NCBI GenBank assembly: GCA_012840085.1
Contig: DUMB01000080.1
Location: forward strand, 41,498 to 105,497
DNA length: 64,000 nt
Direction: 5' to 3'
Source: Clostridiaceae bacterium
Lineage (GTDB): Bacteria; Bacillota; Clostridia; Acetivibrionales; DUMB01
Shown here: positions 7,944 through 17,374 of the stretch, in pieces
Position numbering within the stretch: position 1 is the stretch's first letter
Layout: each line of letters begins with the position of its first letter
The notes under the pieces: generated by a model
Told to the model about the DNA's origin: nothing
What the model saw: only the letters and a program-made list of their open reading frames with translations
Database searches by the model: none
Position numbers and translations under genes: made by a program

Positions 7944-9293
7944 TTATGAGAGGGCTTGCTTCTGGCAGCTGTTATATACCTCAACGCTTGATATGACGGG
8001 CAGAGCCCTTGAACGAGTAATTTCAATTCTAATGTATCTTGCAGACAGCTCTTTGAAACAGCAGATTTTCTTATATCCTATTACCGTACCCCAAAAAAAC
8101 TCCTTCCAACCGTTTTCATCCCGGTATGCCAATGAGAAATTTTCTACCCTCTGTCCCAATCTTATATCCTCCATCAATACTACCCTGTCAAAAGTCTGAA
8201 CCCTGTTCAGATCCACTTCAATTTTCAGCTTCGTAGTTGCATCTTCGGCAAGATTGTTTCTGAAAGACTGTCTGATAGCATTTCCAAGTTCCTTTAGCCT
8301 CTGTACATCATTTTCATGGATGAGTCCCCTTTTGTCGGGGGGTATGTTAAGAAGAAAAGCCGCATTCCCTCCAACAGAGCGGTAATATATTGTCAGCAGC
8401 TCGTCAAGGGATTTTACCATATTATCTTCCGAAGGGTGGTAAAACCATCCGGGTCTTATGGAAGTATTCACTTCTGCAGGATACCAGACCAGCTCCCGGG
8501 CATTCTTTATCTTTTCCCTGCTGCCCAGGTCTTCATCTTCGCTGTTTATCCTTTTAGAAAAAGCCCTGTCGTCGGTTTTTTGAGACTTTTCCCGTGTTCT
8601 TTCCGCATCAAGCAGCTCGGCAGGCACCACGCTCCACTCTGATTCTCTGCAATGGCCTGCCTCGTTGCCGCACCATCTGACATCCGGACCGCAAACGCTT
8701 ATAACCGCTTTAGGTTGCAGCTCACGTATCAGTTTGTAATAACCTTCCCAGTCATAAACCTGCCTGCGGCCGTCAGGCCCCTCTCCGCAAGCTCCGTCAA
8801 GCCAGACGCAAAATATTTCACCATAAGATGTTAAGAGCTCCCGAAGCTGGTTTTTATAGAAAGTGTTGTATTTTTCAGAGTCTCCATAGGTTTTTTCATG
8901 TCTGTCCCAGGGCGACAAGTAAATTCCAAACTTTATACCGGCCTTGCGGCAAGCCTGGGATACCTCCTTCACTACGTCCCCCTTCCCATCTCTCCATGGG
9001 CTGTTTTTGACAGAATACTCGGTAAACTTGCTTGGCCACAAACAGAACCCGTCATGATGCTTGCATGTAAGTATCAGTCCTTTCATTCCGGCGGAAACAC
9101 ATGCTTCAACCCATTGTTCAGCATTAAATTCAGTAGGATTAAAAAGTTCGGGGCTTTCATTTCCTAATCCCCACTCCCTGTCGGTAAAAGTGTTTATACC
9201 GAAATGTATAAATGCATAAAACTCCAGCTCCTGCCATGCAAGCTGCCTCTCTGACGGCCTGACCATTACAGCTCTTTTAATATAATCATCCAT
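7944..9293 (-). CDS. GH29 alpha-L-fucosidase
   Basis: 449 aa from the ATG at 9293, which has GAGGTGG upstream; an earlier TTG in frame overlaps that site and is not used. GH29 hallmarks are FIHFGINTFTDREWG near the N-terminus, the KHHDGFCLWPS motif, and the nucleophile region VWLDG with D166. The C-terminal part (about residues 350-445) is a beta-sandwich. The enzyme removes terminal alpha-fucose with retention of configuration. It has no signal peptide, so it acts inside the cell on imported oligosaccharides, in line with the ABC importer and the cytoplasmic GH112 phosphorylase of the same locus. Confidence 0.9.
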   Translation of the reverse strand: MDDYIKRAVMVRPSERQLAWQELEFYAFIHFGINTFTDREWGLGNESPELFNPTEFNAEQWVEACVSAGMKGLILTCKHHDGFCLWPSKFTEYSVKNSPWRDGKGDVVKEVSQACRKAGIKFGIYLSPWDRHEKTYGDSEKYNTFYKNQLRELLTSYGEIFCVWLDGACGEGPDGRRQVYDWEGYYKLIRELQPKAVISVCGPDVRWCGNEAGHCRESEWSVVPAELLDAERTREKSQKTDDRAFSKRINSEDEDLGSREKIKNARELVWYPAEVNTSIRPGWFYHPSEDNMVKSLDELLTIYYRSVGGNAAFLLNIPPDKRGLIHENDVQRLKELGNAIRQSFRNNLAEDATTKLKIEVDLNRVQTFDRVVLMEDIRLGQRVENFSLAYRDENGWKEFFWGTVIGYKKICCFKELSARYIRIEITRSRALPVISSVEVYNSCQKQALS

Positions 9294-9384
9294 AAGCTTT
9301 TTTCTCCACCTCAATATAGATTCATAGTTTCTATTCTATATGCCATCTGTCTGTCATGATATATTACCTGTTTGTCCTGATATG

Positions 9385-10620
9385 TTATCTATCTGTTCTG
9401 ACTTTCTTATATACATTGTCATAAATTAAAACATTGGCTTCTTCCACAAGCTTATCGATATATTCAGAATATTTGTCATCTATATACCGTGCCCTCAAAT
9501 TTTCTTTCACTTCATCAAAGGGCTTATATGACAATACAATACTCTCCAGGCATTTAACAATATAAAAGGCATTGCCTTCCTCTATTACATCACTTATTTC
9601 ACCTGCATCCATTCCCATGACAATCTCTCTCAATACCGGATTCAACCGGGCATCCACGCTTGCAGTTTTGTTGTCAAATATGCGTTCAGAATCATCATCA
9701 CTAATATTTAATTCTTCAATAATCTTCTCAAAACTTTCACCGTCATTTATCCTCTTTTTTATTTCATCACACTTGTCTCTTAAATCATCTTTCATTTCTG
9801 CTCTGACTTTGCCGTCTTCATCGGCATAGGATAGCTTGATTATTTTGGTTTTTACCCTCTTTCCCTGCGTATAGTAAATGTCTTTTACCTGTTCATAATA
9901 GTCCCTGATTTGTTCATCCGATACATTCAGCTTTGCAAGTAACCTGCTTTTCAGCTCTTTTGATAATTCAGCCATTTTATAAAAGAGATAGGTTCGTGGG
10001 TCATACTCTTTCAGTCCGAATATTATCTGTTTTTTCTCAATTGCTTCTTTCCTTTTTTTGTTCTCTTTCTCCATCTCCCTTAAAAGTGATTCATAGCTGA
10101 TGTTTTCGATAATGCCTTCTTTCTGTGCCATTAACAGTTGTACTTTTGTCCTTTTTATTTCATTAATGGCATTTCTCTTTACTACTTCCGACGGATTTTC
10201 ACCATTGTATGAAGATGACCAGAAATCCGGATCATCCTGAACACCGTATTTATTCCTGAAATACTCAATTACCGCTCCTCTTTCCTCAAGAATGTAATGC
10301 CTGAACTCTTTTACGGTCACAGGCTCATTTTCAATTAATGCAACAATATCGGAATCTGCAGGTTTTGCTTGTAAGAGGCAAATTACTATAACGCTGAAAA
10401 CAATAACGCAGCATATGATTGTTGCAAATAAAACTTTTCTATTCTTTAAGCCATTATTGCAATTCTTTTTCTTAGCATTATAGTTTTCCTTCCCGCTATT
10501 TTTATGGTTCTTCATAACGTTCATAGCTTTATAGTTCTGCTTGACGTTCGTAGCTTTATAACTCTTCTTAGTGTTCATAGCTTTATTGCTCTTCTTAACG
10601 TCTACGCTTTTCATCTTCAT
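9385..10620 (-). CDS. membrane-anchored SurA/PrsA-like foldase with repetitive N-terminus
   Basis: 411 aa from the ATG at 10620 behind GGGAGGTG. Residues about 1-55 are a Lys/Asn-rich tail made of imperfect repeats (KSNKAMNTKKSYKATNVKQN and on). A membrane segment follows (VLFATIICCVIVFSVIVICL), then a SurA-N-like helical region and a parvulin-like C-terminal half around GDAGEIS-type motifs (VMGMDAGEISDVIEEGNAFY). There is no lipobox, unlike PrsA. Its place between secreted and cytosolic glycan enzymes suggests it helps fold the exported beta-helix protein. A true prolyl isomerase active site is not obvious. Confidence 0.7.
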   Translation of the reverse strand: MKMKSVDVKKSNKAMNTKKSYKATNVKQNYKAMNVMKNHKNSGKENYNAKKKNCNNGLKNRKVLFATIICCVIVFSVIVICLLQAKPADSDIVALIENEPVTVKEFRHYILEERGAVIEYFRNKYGVQDDPDFWSSSYNGENPSEVVKRNAINEIKRTKVQLLMAQKEGIIENISYESLLREMEKENKKRKEAIEKKQIIFGLKEYDPRTYLFYKMAELSKELKSRLLAKLNVSDEQIRDYYEQVKDIYYTQGKRVKTKIIKLSYADEDGKVRAEMKDDLRDKCDEIKKRINDGESFEKIIEELNISDDDSERIFDNKTASVDARLNPVLREIVMGMDAGEISDVIEEGNAFYIVKCLESIVLSYKPFDEVKENLRARYIDDKYSEYIDKLVEEANVLIYDNVYKKVRTDR

Positions 10621-10701
10621 AAAAAACACCTCCCAGGCAAAAAGCACATTTACATCATTTTCTCAAATCTTGCAAGCCCCTTCGAAATATTAATCCGTTA
10701 A

Positions 10702-10733
10702 GTCCACACCGCACATTAAAGTGCAGTGCGGAC
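10702..10733 (-). terminator. strong stem-loop downstream of the beta-helix gene
   Basis: GTCCGCACTGCAC and GTGCGGTGTGGAC form a 13-bp stem (two G-U pairs) with a 6-nt loop, 14 nt after the stop of the beta-helix gene. No T-run follows, so it may protect or process the message rather than end it. Confidence 0.5.
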
Positions 10734-10747
10734 CTAACTTCATACTG

Positions 10748-12862
10748 CTATTTCACGAGGCTTATAGCCAATACATGCATATGTGTATTATTGGGCAGAC
10801 GTATGCTGGTAACGGTCTTTCCGCTGGCAGGTGTCAGATAATATGCATAAATATAGTTTGTCTGCGGCGAGTCAGATGTCTGGCTATGCCTGTGAGCCAT
10901 TGTCTGGACTATTTTCTGCCCTGAGCTTCCGGTACACCAGTCTCTCATCGTTACACTTACATTGGTGTAGGTACCGTCCGAATAGTTTATTCTGAATGTC
11001 CCGGTTTTATCCCCGGCAGTAGCCGATCCTAAAATCCTTATTGAGATGTAACTATCCGGGGTTAAGGCAATAGTCTGGTTGCTGCAGTTGACAACATTGT
11101 TCTGTCCGTTTGCAAAAGGCCCCATTTGGTATTCAACATTTTCGAATACAGGTGCCGGATTTACCAGATCAGCTGAATAGGTATAACCACTGTCGTCATA
11201 GTTACCGTCATTTCTTTTGGTATCGTAGCTAAATCCATCAGCGTTAAAGTATGAGCTAAGATCTACTTTTGTAAATGCAGGCTGCTGAACAGTTCCCTCA
11301 TACTCATGGGCGCCTCTGTCAGGTGAACCGTTATACAAAGGATTACCCCAGTAGTCTTTACCTCCGTTGTTTGAAATGATCATACCCGTATTGATACATG
11401 GTGAATTTGGCTTAAGTTTATACCCATCTACCGTCGTTCGTCCGTTTCCGCCGCTTCCCGGGTTTACAAGCATAGGATCTGATGTTATCTTGTTTGCATC
11501 ATTTGGAGTTGTTGCAAAGTTTCCATAAAATACGTTGTTACTCCATGTGAAATTACCATAGGGATTATATCCTGTGCCCATGCTTCCACCCATGTTGTAG
11601 AATATATTGTTGTAGAAAGCAGCAGTACCTTTCTTCGAATCAGTATCAGGTCTAAACATTGGCACCGTCAGTCCTGATTTAATATATATAGTGTTGTTGT
11701 AAATCTTGGTGTTATAGCTGGCAGCCCTGTGGTCGAACAGTCCTGTTCTGTCATTCTGGCTGATGTTGTACCTGCAAACTGAGTCAAAGACCTTGCAGGA
11801 GCTGAGGCTGCACACCAGGAAAAACCCGCCGTTATTGTCGTGACTGTAATTGTACTGGAATATGCATCTGCGGCAAGCCCCATCGTTGTCGAAAGATTGG
11901 CCGTCAGCCGTTCCATTCGTGTTCATGACTTCATTATACTGGTATATACAGTCTTGTGATGACCAGGTTGAGCAGGCTACACCAGCTACATTGGCAGGTA
12001 CATTGCACTGGGTATTGTCAAGTATGTTGTATTCCACGATTGCTCCATCACATGAACACAGGCATGTTCCTGTCCCGGGAATGTCAACAGCATAATTGTT
12101 GCGCACCACTACATTTGTGGAATTGAACATTGCTCCTGCTCCGCCGGACATGCCCAGTTCAGAATCATTATACCAGGGCGAATCGAAGAAATAGAACATA
12201 TTCCTGTCTGTATTTCTGAAGGTGCAGTTTTCTATCCTTACATCATTGAACCTGGTAGGCACTGTGTTTCCGAATATGCGTCCCACAATAGCTCCTGTAA
12301 AGGACCCTGCGCTTTCATGGGAACCGGGCGAATAGTTGGGAGCCTTGCTCCTGATATCATGAAAATACACGTTTTGCACATAAATATGGTTCAGTGTACC
12401 TGCATCAGTTGCAGTAATATAGAGCCCTATTCTCAATGCATCAGTGCTGGCAGTATTCATTATTTCTATATTCCGGATTTCCCAATATTGCTGGTTATGA
12501 AGTCTCATTGTGTAACTTGCTCCTGCGCCGTCTATAATCGGGTCAGCCCCGGTTCCGTATTTCGTTATAACAATTGGATTGCCGCTGCTTCCGGACCCTT
12601 TGGGCAACAACTGTCCTGTCCATGAGCCTCCTGCTTTGAACTTAATCTGGTCCCCAGGTTGGAAAGTCATGCTGTTCACCTTTGATAGTGTCTTCCAGGG
12701 CGTGCTTTCACTTGTTCCATTGTTATTGTCGTTGCCGTTTACTGAGTCGACATAGTAAACCGTGCCAGCTGCATGAACTTTAACAGGAGTAAACACGCTT
12801 ACACTCAGAAACGTCGTTAGAATGACAACTATGGTTGCAAGTGTCCTCATGTGACTTTTCAT
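10748..12862 (-). CDS. secreted right-handed parallel beta-helix protein (polysaccharide lyase/hydrolase-like)
   Basis: 704 aa. There is a Sec signal peptide (hydrophobic LATIVVILTTFLSVSVF, then VHAAG). Residues about 35-530 begin with YYVDSVNGNDNNNGTSESTP, the usual entry of right-handed beta-helix enzymes, followed by many NN-rich coils such as VVRNNYAVDI and FQYNYSHDNNGGFF and a PDRGAHEYEG cap. Residues about 540-704 form a separate beta-sandwich, perhaps carbohydrate-binding. It is probably an extracellular pectin or glycan-cleaving enzyme feeding the transporter of the locus. The exact PL or GH family cannot be assigned by eye. The start has AGGAGGCGG upstream. Confidence 0.75.
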   Translation of the reverse strand: MKSHMRTLATIVVILTTFLSVSVFTPVKVHAAGTVYYVDSVNGNDNNNGTSESTPWKTLSKVNSMTFQPGDQIKFKAGGSWTGQLLPKGSGSSGNPIVITKYGTGADPIIDGAGASYTMRLHNQQYWEIRNIEIMNTASTDALRIGLYITATDAGTLNHIYVQNVYFHDIRSKAPNYSPGSHESAGSFTGAIVGRIFGNTVPTRFNDVRIENCTFRNTDRNMFYFFDSPWYNDSELGMSGGAGAMFNSTNVVVRNNYAVDIPGTGTCLCSCDGAIVEYNILDNTQCNVPANVAGVACSTWSSQDCIYQYNEVMNTNGTADGQSFDNDGACRRCIFQYNYSHDNNGGFFLVCSLSSCKVFDSVCRYNISQNDRTGLFDHRAASYNTKIYNNTIYIKSGLTVPMFRPDTDSKKGTAAFYNNIFYNMGGSMGTGYNPYGNFTWSNNVFYGNFATTPNDANKITSDPMLVNPGSGGNGRTTVDGYKLKPNSPCINTGMIISNNGGKDYWGNPLYNGSPDRGAHEYEGTVQQPAFTKVDLSSYFNADGFSYDTKRNDGNYDDSGYTYSADLVNPAPVFENVEYQMGPFANGQNNVVNCSNQTIALTPDSYISIRILGSATAGDKTGTFRINYSDGTYTNVSVTMRDWCTGSSGQKIVQTMAHRHSQTSDSPQTNYIYAYYLTPASGKTVTSIRLPNNTHMHVLAISLVK

Positions 12863-13377
12863 CTATACCGCCTCCTTTTTATTTGCTTTTGTATGTTAAT
12901 CTTATTAATTCTGAGAATATGAAACAAAAAGTGCCGGATAAAACTACCCTCCTTTCTTTGACAGATTGCGGCAAGAACCCGAAAGCATTTTGCATTCCAG
13001 GTTCCTGCCTTAACATCTCAACATCTTCCGGAGTCCCTGTTGTTCCATATATCCCAAAAATAATAAGTTATTTTTAAGCTTGTACATTTATGGCTTATGT
13101 CTCATCAGCATTAGCCTGACCTGATACATTGAACCTTTTTCCGACAGTGTGAAATAAATTTTCAGACGGTATAATGTAATTTTTTCAGACGGTTTAGTGT
13201 AAACTATCCCAGACAGTATTAAGTCTCTTGAACTTTTGCACTATCACCTTAAACTTTCGGTTTTAACCTTCAACTTTAGACTTTTAACCTATGACTTTAG
13301 TCCTCTAGACTTTGGCTTTATACTTTCAGCTTTTATGCTATAGCCCTTCAGTTATTTAATTACTCCCGCAATGCAAA
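12863..13377. other. intergenic region with degenerate repeats
   Basis: No gene found. Around 13140-13225 a unit like TTTTCAGACGGTATAATGTAA recurs about three times in degenerate form. From 13225 to 13350 CTTTTAACCTATGACTTTAG-like stretches recur. It separates the phosphorylase from the beta-helix gene, so the downstream genes may have their own promoter here. Confidence 0.5.
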
Positions 13378-15549
13378 TTATATCTCCAGCCACTTATATC
13401 CCATAGGCTGCAAATCCAATTCAATTATCTTCTCCCCATACCTTATAACGCTTGTTCTCTGGGGTTCCAACGTGTTGTTTATCACCACAAAACGCCCGGC
13501 CTCAGGATAGACAGCACATTCAGTGTTTGAATTGTCGCAGTACCAATCGAACATCTCCGATTCCTTTGAAGCAGCCCAATATATAGCCCTCATCAATAAC
13601 CGTGCATTTTCAATGTTGTAAGGCAAACCTGCCAAATATACCGCTCTTCCTTTTACAAAATTGTTGGCAGAAAGAGCAATGCTGTTGTTTTGAATATTTA
13701 GCACCTTTAAATTGTCAGAATACTTGTAGATGGAATCAATTCCCTCGCCATGGTCAATATTGCCTTTAACATCATCTATTATAAAGTGCTTCTTCTCCGG
13801 CACAACTTTCGGCTTGTTATGGCTCATGGTAAAGCCAGTCTCTTTTTGCACTCCAAGGATGTCAGCTAACTGGAAAAATGAACCGTTATATTCAAACGCC
13901 GTTGGCTCACCAACACCTATAAAACCTCCGCCATTGGCGACCCATTCCCGTATGGTTGTCTGAATCTTTACGTCACTCCAGTACTCCCCTCCGGACCACG
14001 AGGTTCCTGCATCGCCCACACTGATAATTACTCCTGTTTCCTTCGGTATTCCACTTTCTTTTATATCATTAAAGCTAATGAACTCTACTTCAAAGGGAAG
14101 TCCTGCAAGTGCTTCGAATACACCCAGATAGGAATAGCATTTCTGATTCCAGAGAGAATGAGCAATCTGATGTGTCATCCAGGATCTGATTTTTCCCCAC
14201 GTATTCAGGACAGCAACTTTGAAAGATGCGCTGTAAGGCTTTGTCCCCCGGGACATGGTATGGATATCTCTAAATTCCTGACATATTTGCGCAACACGTT
14301 CAATAAAATCAGGAAAACGCCAGGCAAGGCTCAAATAGCCACCGTATCCCATTCTATCTGCAGGTTTTCTCAGCAGTGCCCGCCTTGACTTAAGCCACAC
14401 CTTAAGAAGTTCTCCCACCGGGTCTCCTCCATCGCAAAAAATATCCGGGAAGAAATAAGGATAAAACCTTACCTCCGTAGCTTTAACAGGTATATCCGTA
14501 ATCATCCTGGTTGTAACTCCGTCGCCGGCGGCTCCTACTACTGCATCAAGGCCAATTCTGTTAAAATATTTTCCGTATGGCTCCGTACCTGCCCAGTGGT
14601 CCCCGAGAAACATTACAGCTTTCTTTCCGGCTCTATGAACTCTTTCCACACATTCCGCTGCAAGCTCTGCTATAAACCGCTGGTTAAAGTCCATCCAGTC
14701 AAGATATTTTTTTGTAGGGTTCCTGAAAGGTGTATTATAATAACCCATGTCAACAAAATCTTCAGGCCTTAACCTGTATCCGTATTCTTTCTCAAACTGT
14801 TCTATCGCATAGGGACTGACACAGCTCAAATAACCAAACCAGTCAACCTGTCTTTCCTTTCCCTCATTATCATATATCAGGTCAAAGTTGTAAAAAAACG
14901 TCGTAAACCTCACAATACTTGTGTTTGGGTGTTCCTGCAGCCATCTGTCAAGTGTTTCAAGCAAATGTGCCCTTGCCTTAGGATGCCTGGGATCAACCGG
15001 CAGCCTGTGTTCCGTCTGCCAGTTGTTCGTTTTATGATTATACATTGATACAGGTTCCCAAATTTGATATGCCAGGAAGGATACAGTATATCTGTGCCAT
15101 TTTTTTGCTTTCCTTATGATTACAACTTTCTTTTCCCTGTCAAAACTCCAATGTTCCGGATCAACAACTTCTCCCGTAGTCCTGTCAATTACTTCCCACC
15201 ATTTTTTCGGGTCATGGAAAGTATCCAATTCAAACTGTTCCGAATAATAATGTTCTATTGGATTTATTTCCAGAACATCACTTACAGCCGTACAGCAGTC
15301 AGACATCAGATAAATCTGCTGAAGGCAGTCTCTGTTTGCTTTAGCCCACTCGTTGTCCTCCCTGATCAGACAAAGGGTGGAATATACTTCAAAGCCCATC
15401 TTCATTATTTCCTCGGACATTTCGGTTCCATCACTGTCGCGTACAGCATCTATTCCCCATTTTGATGCAAGTTCCAGCACCTCTTTCTCCATGCCCTTCT
15501 CCACAGGAAGAGTAACTCTTCCGGAAGATATAGGAGTTCCTGATGTCAC
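13378..15549 (-). CDS. GH112 beta-galactoside phosphorylase (galacto-/lacto-N-biose or galactosyl-rhamnose type)
   Basis: 723 aa. The family pattern is clear: GRVTLPVEKG and WGIDAVRDSDGTEM at the N-terminus, RFTTFFYNFDLIYD, then FLGDHWAGTEPYG whose D317 corresponds to the catalytic acid of GH112 enzymes, and PYFFPDIFCDGGDP. A glutamine-amidotransferase-like domain follows. These enzymes split Gal-beta-1,3-HexNAc or Gal-beta-1,4-rhamnose with phosphate, giving galactose 1-phosphate, which saves ATP. The GTG start overlaps the TGA of the permease gene (GTGA). With fucosidase and a beta-helix enzyme nearby, either mucin-type or rhamnogalacturonan-type glycans are possible substrates. Confidence 0.9.
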   Translation of the reverse strand: MTSGTPISSGRVTLPVEKGMEKEVLELASKWGIDAVRDSDGTEMSEEIMKMGFEVYSTLCLIREDNEWAKANRDCLQQIYLMSDCCTAVSDVLEINPIEHYYSEQFELDTFHDPKKWWEVIDRTTGEVVDPEHWSFDREKKVVIIRKAKKWHRYTVSFLAYQIWEPVSMYNHKTNNWQTEHRLPVDPRHPKARAHLLETLDRWLQEHPNTSIVRFTTFFYNFDLIYDNEGKERQVDWFGYLSCVSPYAIEQFEKEYGYRLRPEDFVDMGYYNTPFRNPTKKYLDWMDFNQRFIAELAAECVERVHRAGKKAVMFLGDHWAGTEPYGKYFNRIGLDAVVGAAGDGVTTRMITDIPVKATEVRFYPYFFPDIFCDGGDPVGELLKVWLKSRRALLRKPADRMGYGGYLSLAWRFPDFIERVAQICQEFRDIHTMSRGTKPYSASFKVAVLNTWGKIRSWMTHQIAHSLWNQKCYSYLGVFEALAGLPFEVEFISFNDIKESGIPKETGVIISVGDAGTSWSGGEYWSDVKIQTTIREWVANGGGFIGVGEPTAFEYNGSFFQLADILGVQKETGFTMSHNKPKVVPEKKHFIIDDVKGNIDHGEGIDSIYKYSDNLKVLNIQNNSIALSANNFVKGRAVYLAGLPYNIENARLLMRAIYWAASKESEMFDWYCDNSNTECAVYPEAGRFVVINNTLEPQRTSVIRYGEKIIELDLQPMGYKWLEI

Positions 15550-16394
15550 CCCTTAATCCCTCCCATCTGCATACCGCTGGTCAGTTTTCTCTGTGTCAGA
15601 GAATATATAACAACAGTTGGAACAAGCACAATTACAAGCCCTGCAAACAGTGCACCCCAATCGGTGGCATAACGTTGAATTTCCATCAGGTTCGCAAGAC
15701 CTATGGGCAGAGTCTTTTTCTCTTCACTGGAAAGAAGTGTTAAAGCCAGCGGGAACTCATTCCAGAATGAAAAGAAACCGAATATTGTTATGGTAATTAT
15801 CCCTGGCTTTGCCAGAGGGACAATAATTTTTATCAATGTCCCCAAATGTCCGCACCCGTCTATCATTGCCGAATCCTCATACTCTCTTGGTATCGTCTTC
15901 ATATAGCTGGTTAACAGGTATATTGAGAATGGCAGCTGCAAAACAGCATATACCACAGAAATCCAAAACCTGTTATCATCCATATTCAGACTGCTCATCA
16001 TGAGGTAAAGAGGTATGACGATAAATATTGATTGAATAAAAATACCGCACATATATATATTGTTAATCAGGTTGTTGAGCCTGAATTTATATCTTCCCAG
16101 AACATAGGAGGAGCTTACTGACAGAAACAGCAATATTATAATAGACAGAACTGTGACTAAAACGGAATTGACTGAGTAGTAACCTATTTTTGCTTTGGTA
16201 AATGCATTTATATAATTTATCAGATTAAGCCCTTTCGGAAGATACCATGGATTTTCAAGAATTTCAGTGTTTGTCTTAAAGGAGGTAAACACATTCCATA
16301 AGAGCGGATATACTACTACAATAGTGTTTATGATTAATATTAAATAAATAATTATGCTTACAACTATATCTGTGCCCCTTATTTTGCTCCTCAT
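15546..16394 (-). CDS. carbohydrate ABC transporter permease (MalG/LacG type)
   Basis: 282 aa with six membrane segments. The ATPase-docking EAA loop is EYEDSAMIDGCGHLGTLIKI, and the protein ends RKLTSGMQMGGIKG, typical of CUT1 MalG-type permeases. I chose the ATG at 16394, which has AGAGGTGA upstream, over the GTG at 16403. It pairs with the MalF-type permease encoded 12 bp upstream. No ATPase gene is present; CUT1 importers often share one MsmK-like ATPase encoded elsewhere. Confidence 0.9.
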   Translation of the reverse strand: MRSKIRGTDIVVSIIIYLILIINTIVVVYPLLWNVFTSFKTNTEILENPWYLPKGLNLINYINAFTKAKIGYYSVNSVLVTVLSIIILLFLSVSSSYVLGRYKFRLNNLINNIYMCGIFIQSIFIVIPLYLMMSSLNMDDNRFWISVVYAVLQLPFSIYLLTSYMKTIPREYEDSAMIDGCGHLGTLIKIIVPLAKPGIITITIFGFFSFWNEFPLALTLLSSEEKKTLPIGLANLMEIQRYATDWGALFAGLVIVLVPTVVIYSLTQRKLTSGMQMGGIKG

Positions 16395-16406
16395 AGTTAT
16401 CACCTC

Positions 16407-17291
16407 TTAAATTTCTACTGTCTGCTCACCTGTCAGCCGGTTGCTGATCACTGAGAGGATTATTGAGATAATAAACACCACTACTACTACTGCCATGGCA
16501 TAACCCATGTTCGCATTAACAGCATGATTGTACATGAAAGTTAACAGCACCTCTGAATCCCTGTCGGGTCCTCCGTTTGTCATTACTTTCACTATTGTGA
16601 AACTGTTTGTTATGACTCCATTTATTATAAATATTATCGTAGTTCTGATAATCCCCCACAGCAGCGGTACGGTTATCCGCCAAAATTGCTGGAAGCTGCT
16701 CGCCCCGTCTATTTCTGCCGCTTCGTATATATCTCTTGATATACTATCAATTCCTGCCATATACATAACCATATAATATCCTGCCGCCTGCCATATCATT
16801 GTAATTGCCAAAGCCCACATTACCGTATATTTGTTGCCTAACAGAGGCAATTCAAGTTCCATTCCGAATATACCTAAAAATGAGTCCACAATTCCCATTG
16901 TCGGATGGTATATAAAGGACCAGAGAATAGAGATTACAACAAAGGACAAGATACTGGGAAAGAAAAATACAGTTCTGAAAAAATTACTGTACTTAATCTT
17001 TCCTGAAGTCAGCAGAGCCGCAAAAAACAGTGCTATTAAAAGTGTAGGAGCAATTGTTGTTGCTGCAAGAAAACCTGTATTTTTTAGTGCTATATAAAAA
17101 ACTTCATCATTGATCATTGTCTTAAAGTTCTCCAGCCCTATAAATACTGCCTTATTTCCCAAGCCTGAATCCTGGTATAAAGAAGTCTTAAAAACATTTA
17201 TAGCCGGATAAACGATAAATAATGAAAACAACAACAGCGAAGGCAGGATACAAAAGGCAATAAATACATTTCTTCTTATACTTTTTTTCAT
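16407..17291 (-). CDS. carbohydrate ABC transporter permease (MalF/LacF type)
   Basis: 294 aa with six predicted membrane helices and the EAA loop DIYEAAEIDGASSFQQFWRI followed by TVPLL. It begins with the MKKSIRRN basic stretch and LPSLLLFSLFIVYPAINV, as in MalF-type CUT1 permeases. Start at the ATG 17291; the upstream extension in frame has no site. It lies between the binding-protein gene and the second permease gene. Confidence 0.9.
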   Translation of the reverse strand: MKKSIRRNVFIAFCILPSLLLFSLFIVYPAINVFKTSLYQDSGLGNKAVFIGLENFKTMINDEVFYIALKNTGFLAATTIAPTLLIALFFAALLTSGKIKYSNFFRTVFFFPSILSFVVISILWSFIYHPTMGIVDSFLGIFGMELELPLLGNKYTVMWALAITMIWQAAGYYMVMYMAGIDSISRDIYEAAEIDGASSFQQFWRITVPLLWGIIRTTIIFIINGVITNSFTIVKVMTNGGPDRDSEVLLTFMYNHAVNANMGYAMAVVVVVFIISIILSVISNRLTGEQTVEI

Positions 17292-17374
17292 TTTGCGCTC
17301 ACATCCAGTCTGATAGAAGAGTGATGGCCACCGGAGAAGCTCAGGGCCTCTCCGGTACAATTCATATCCCTGAA

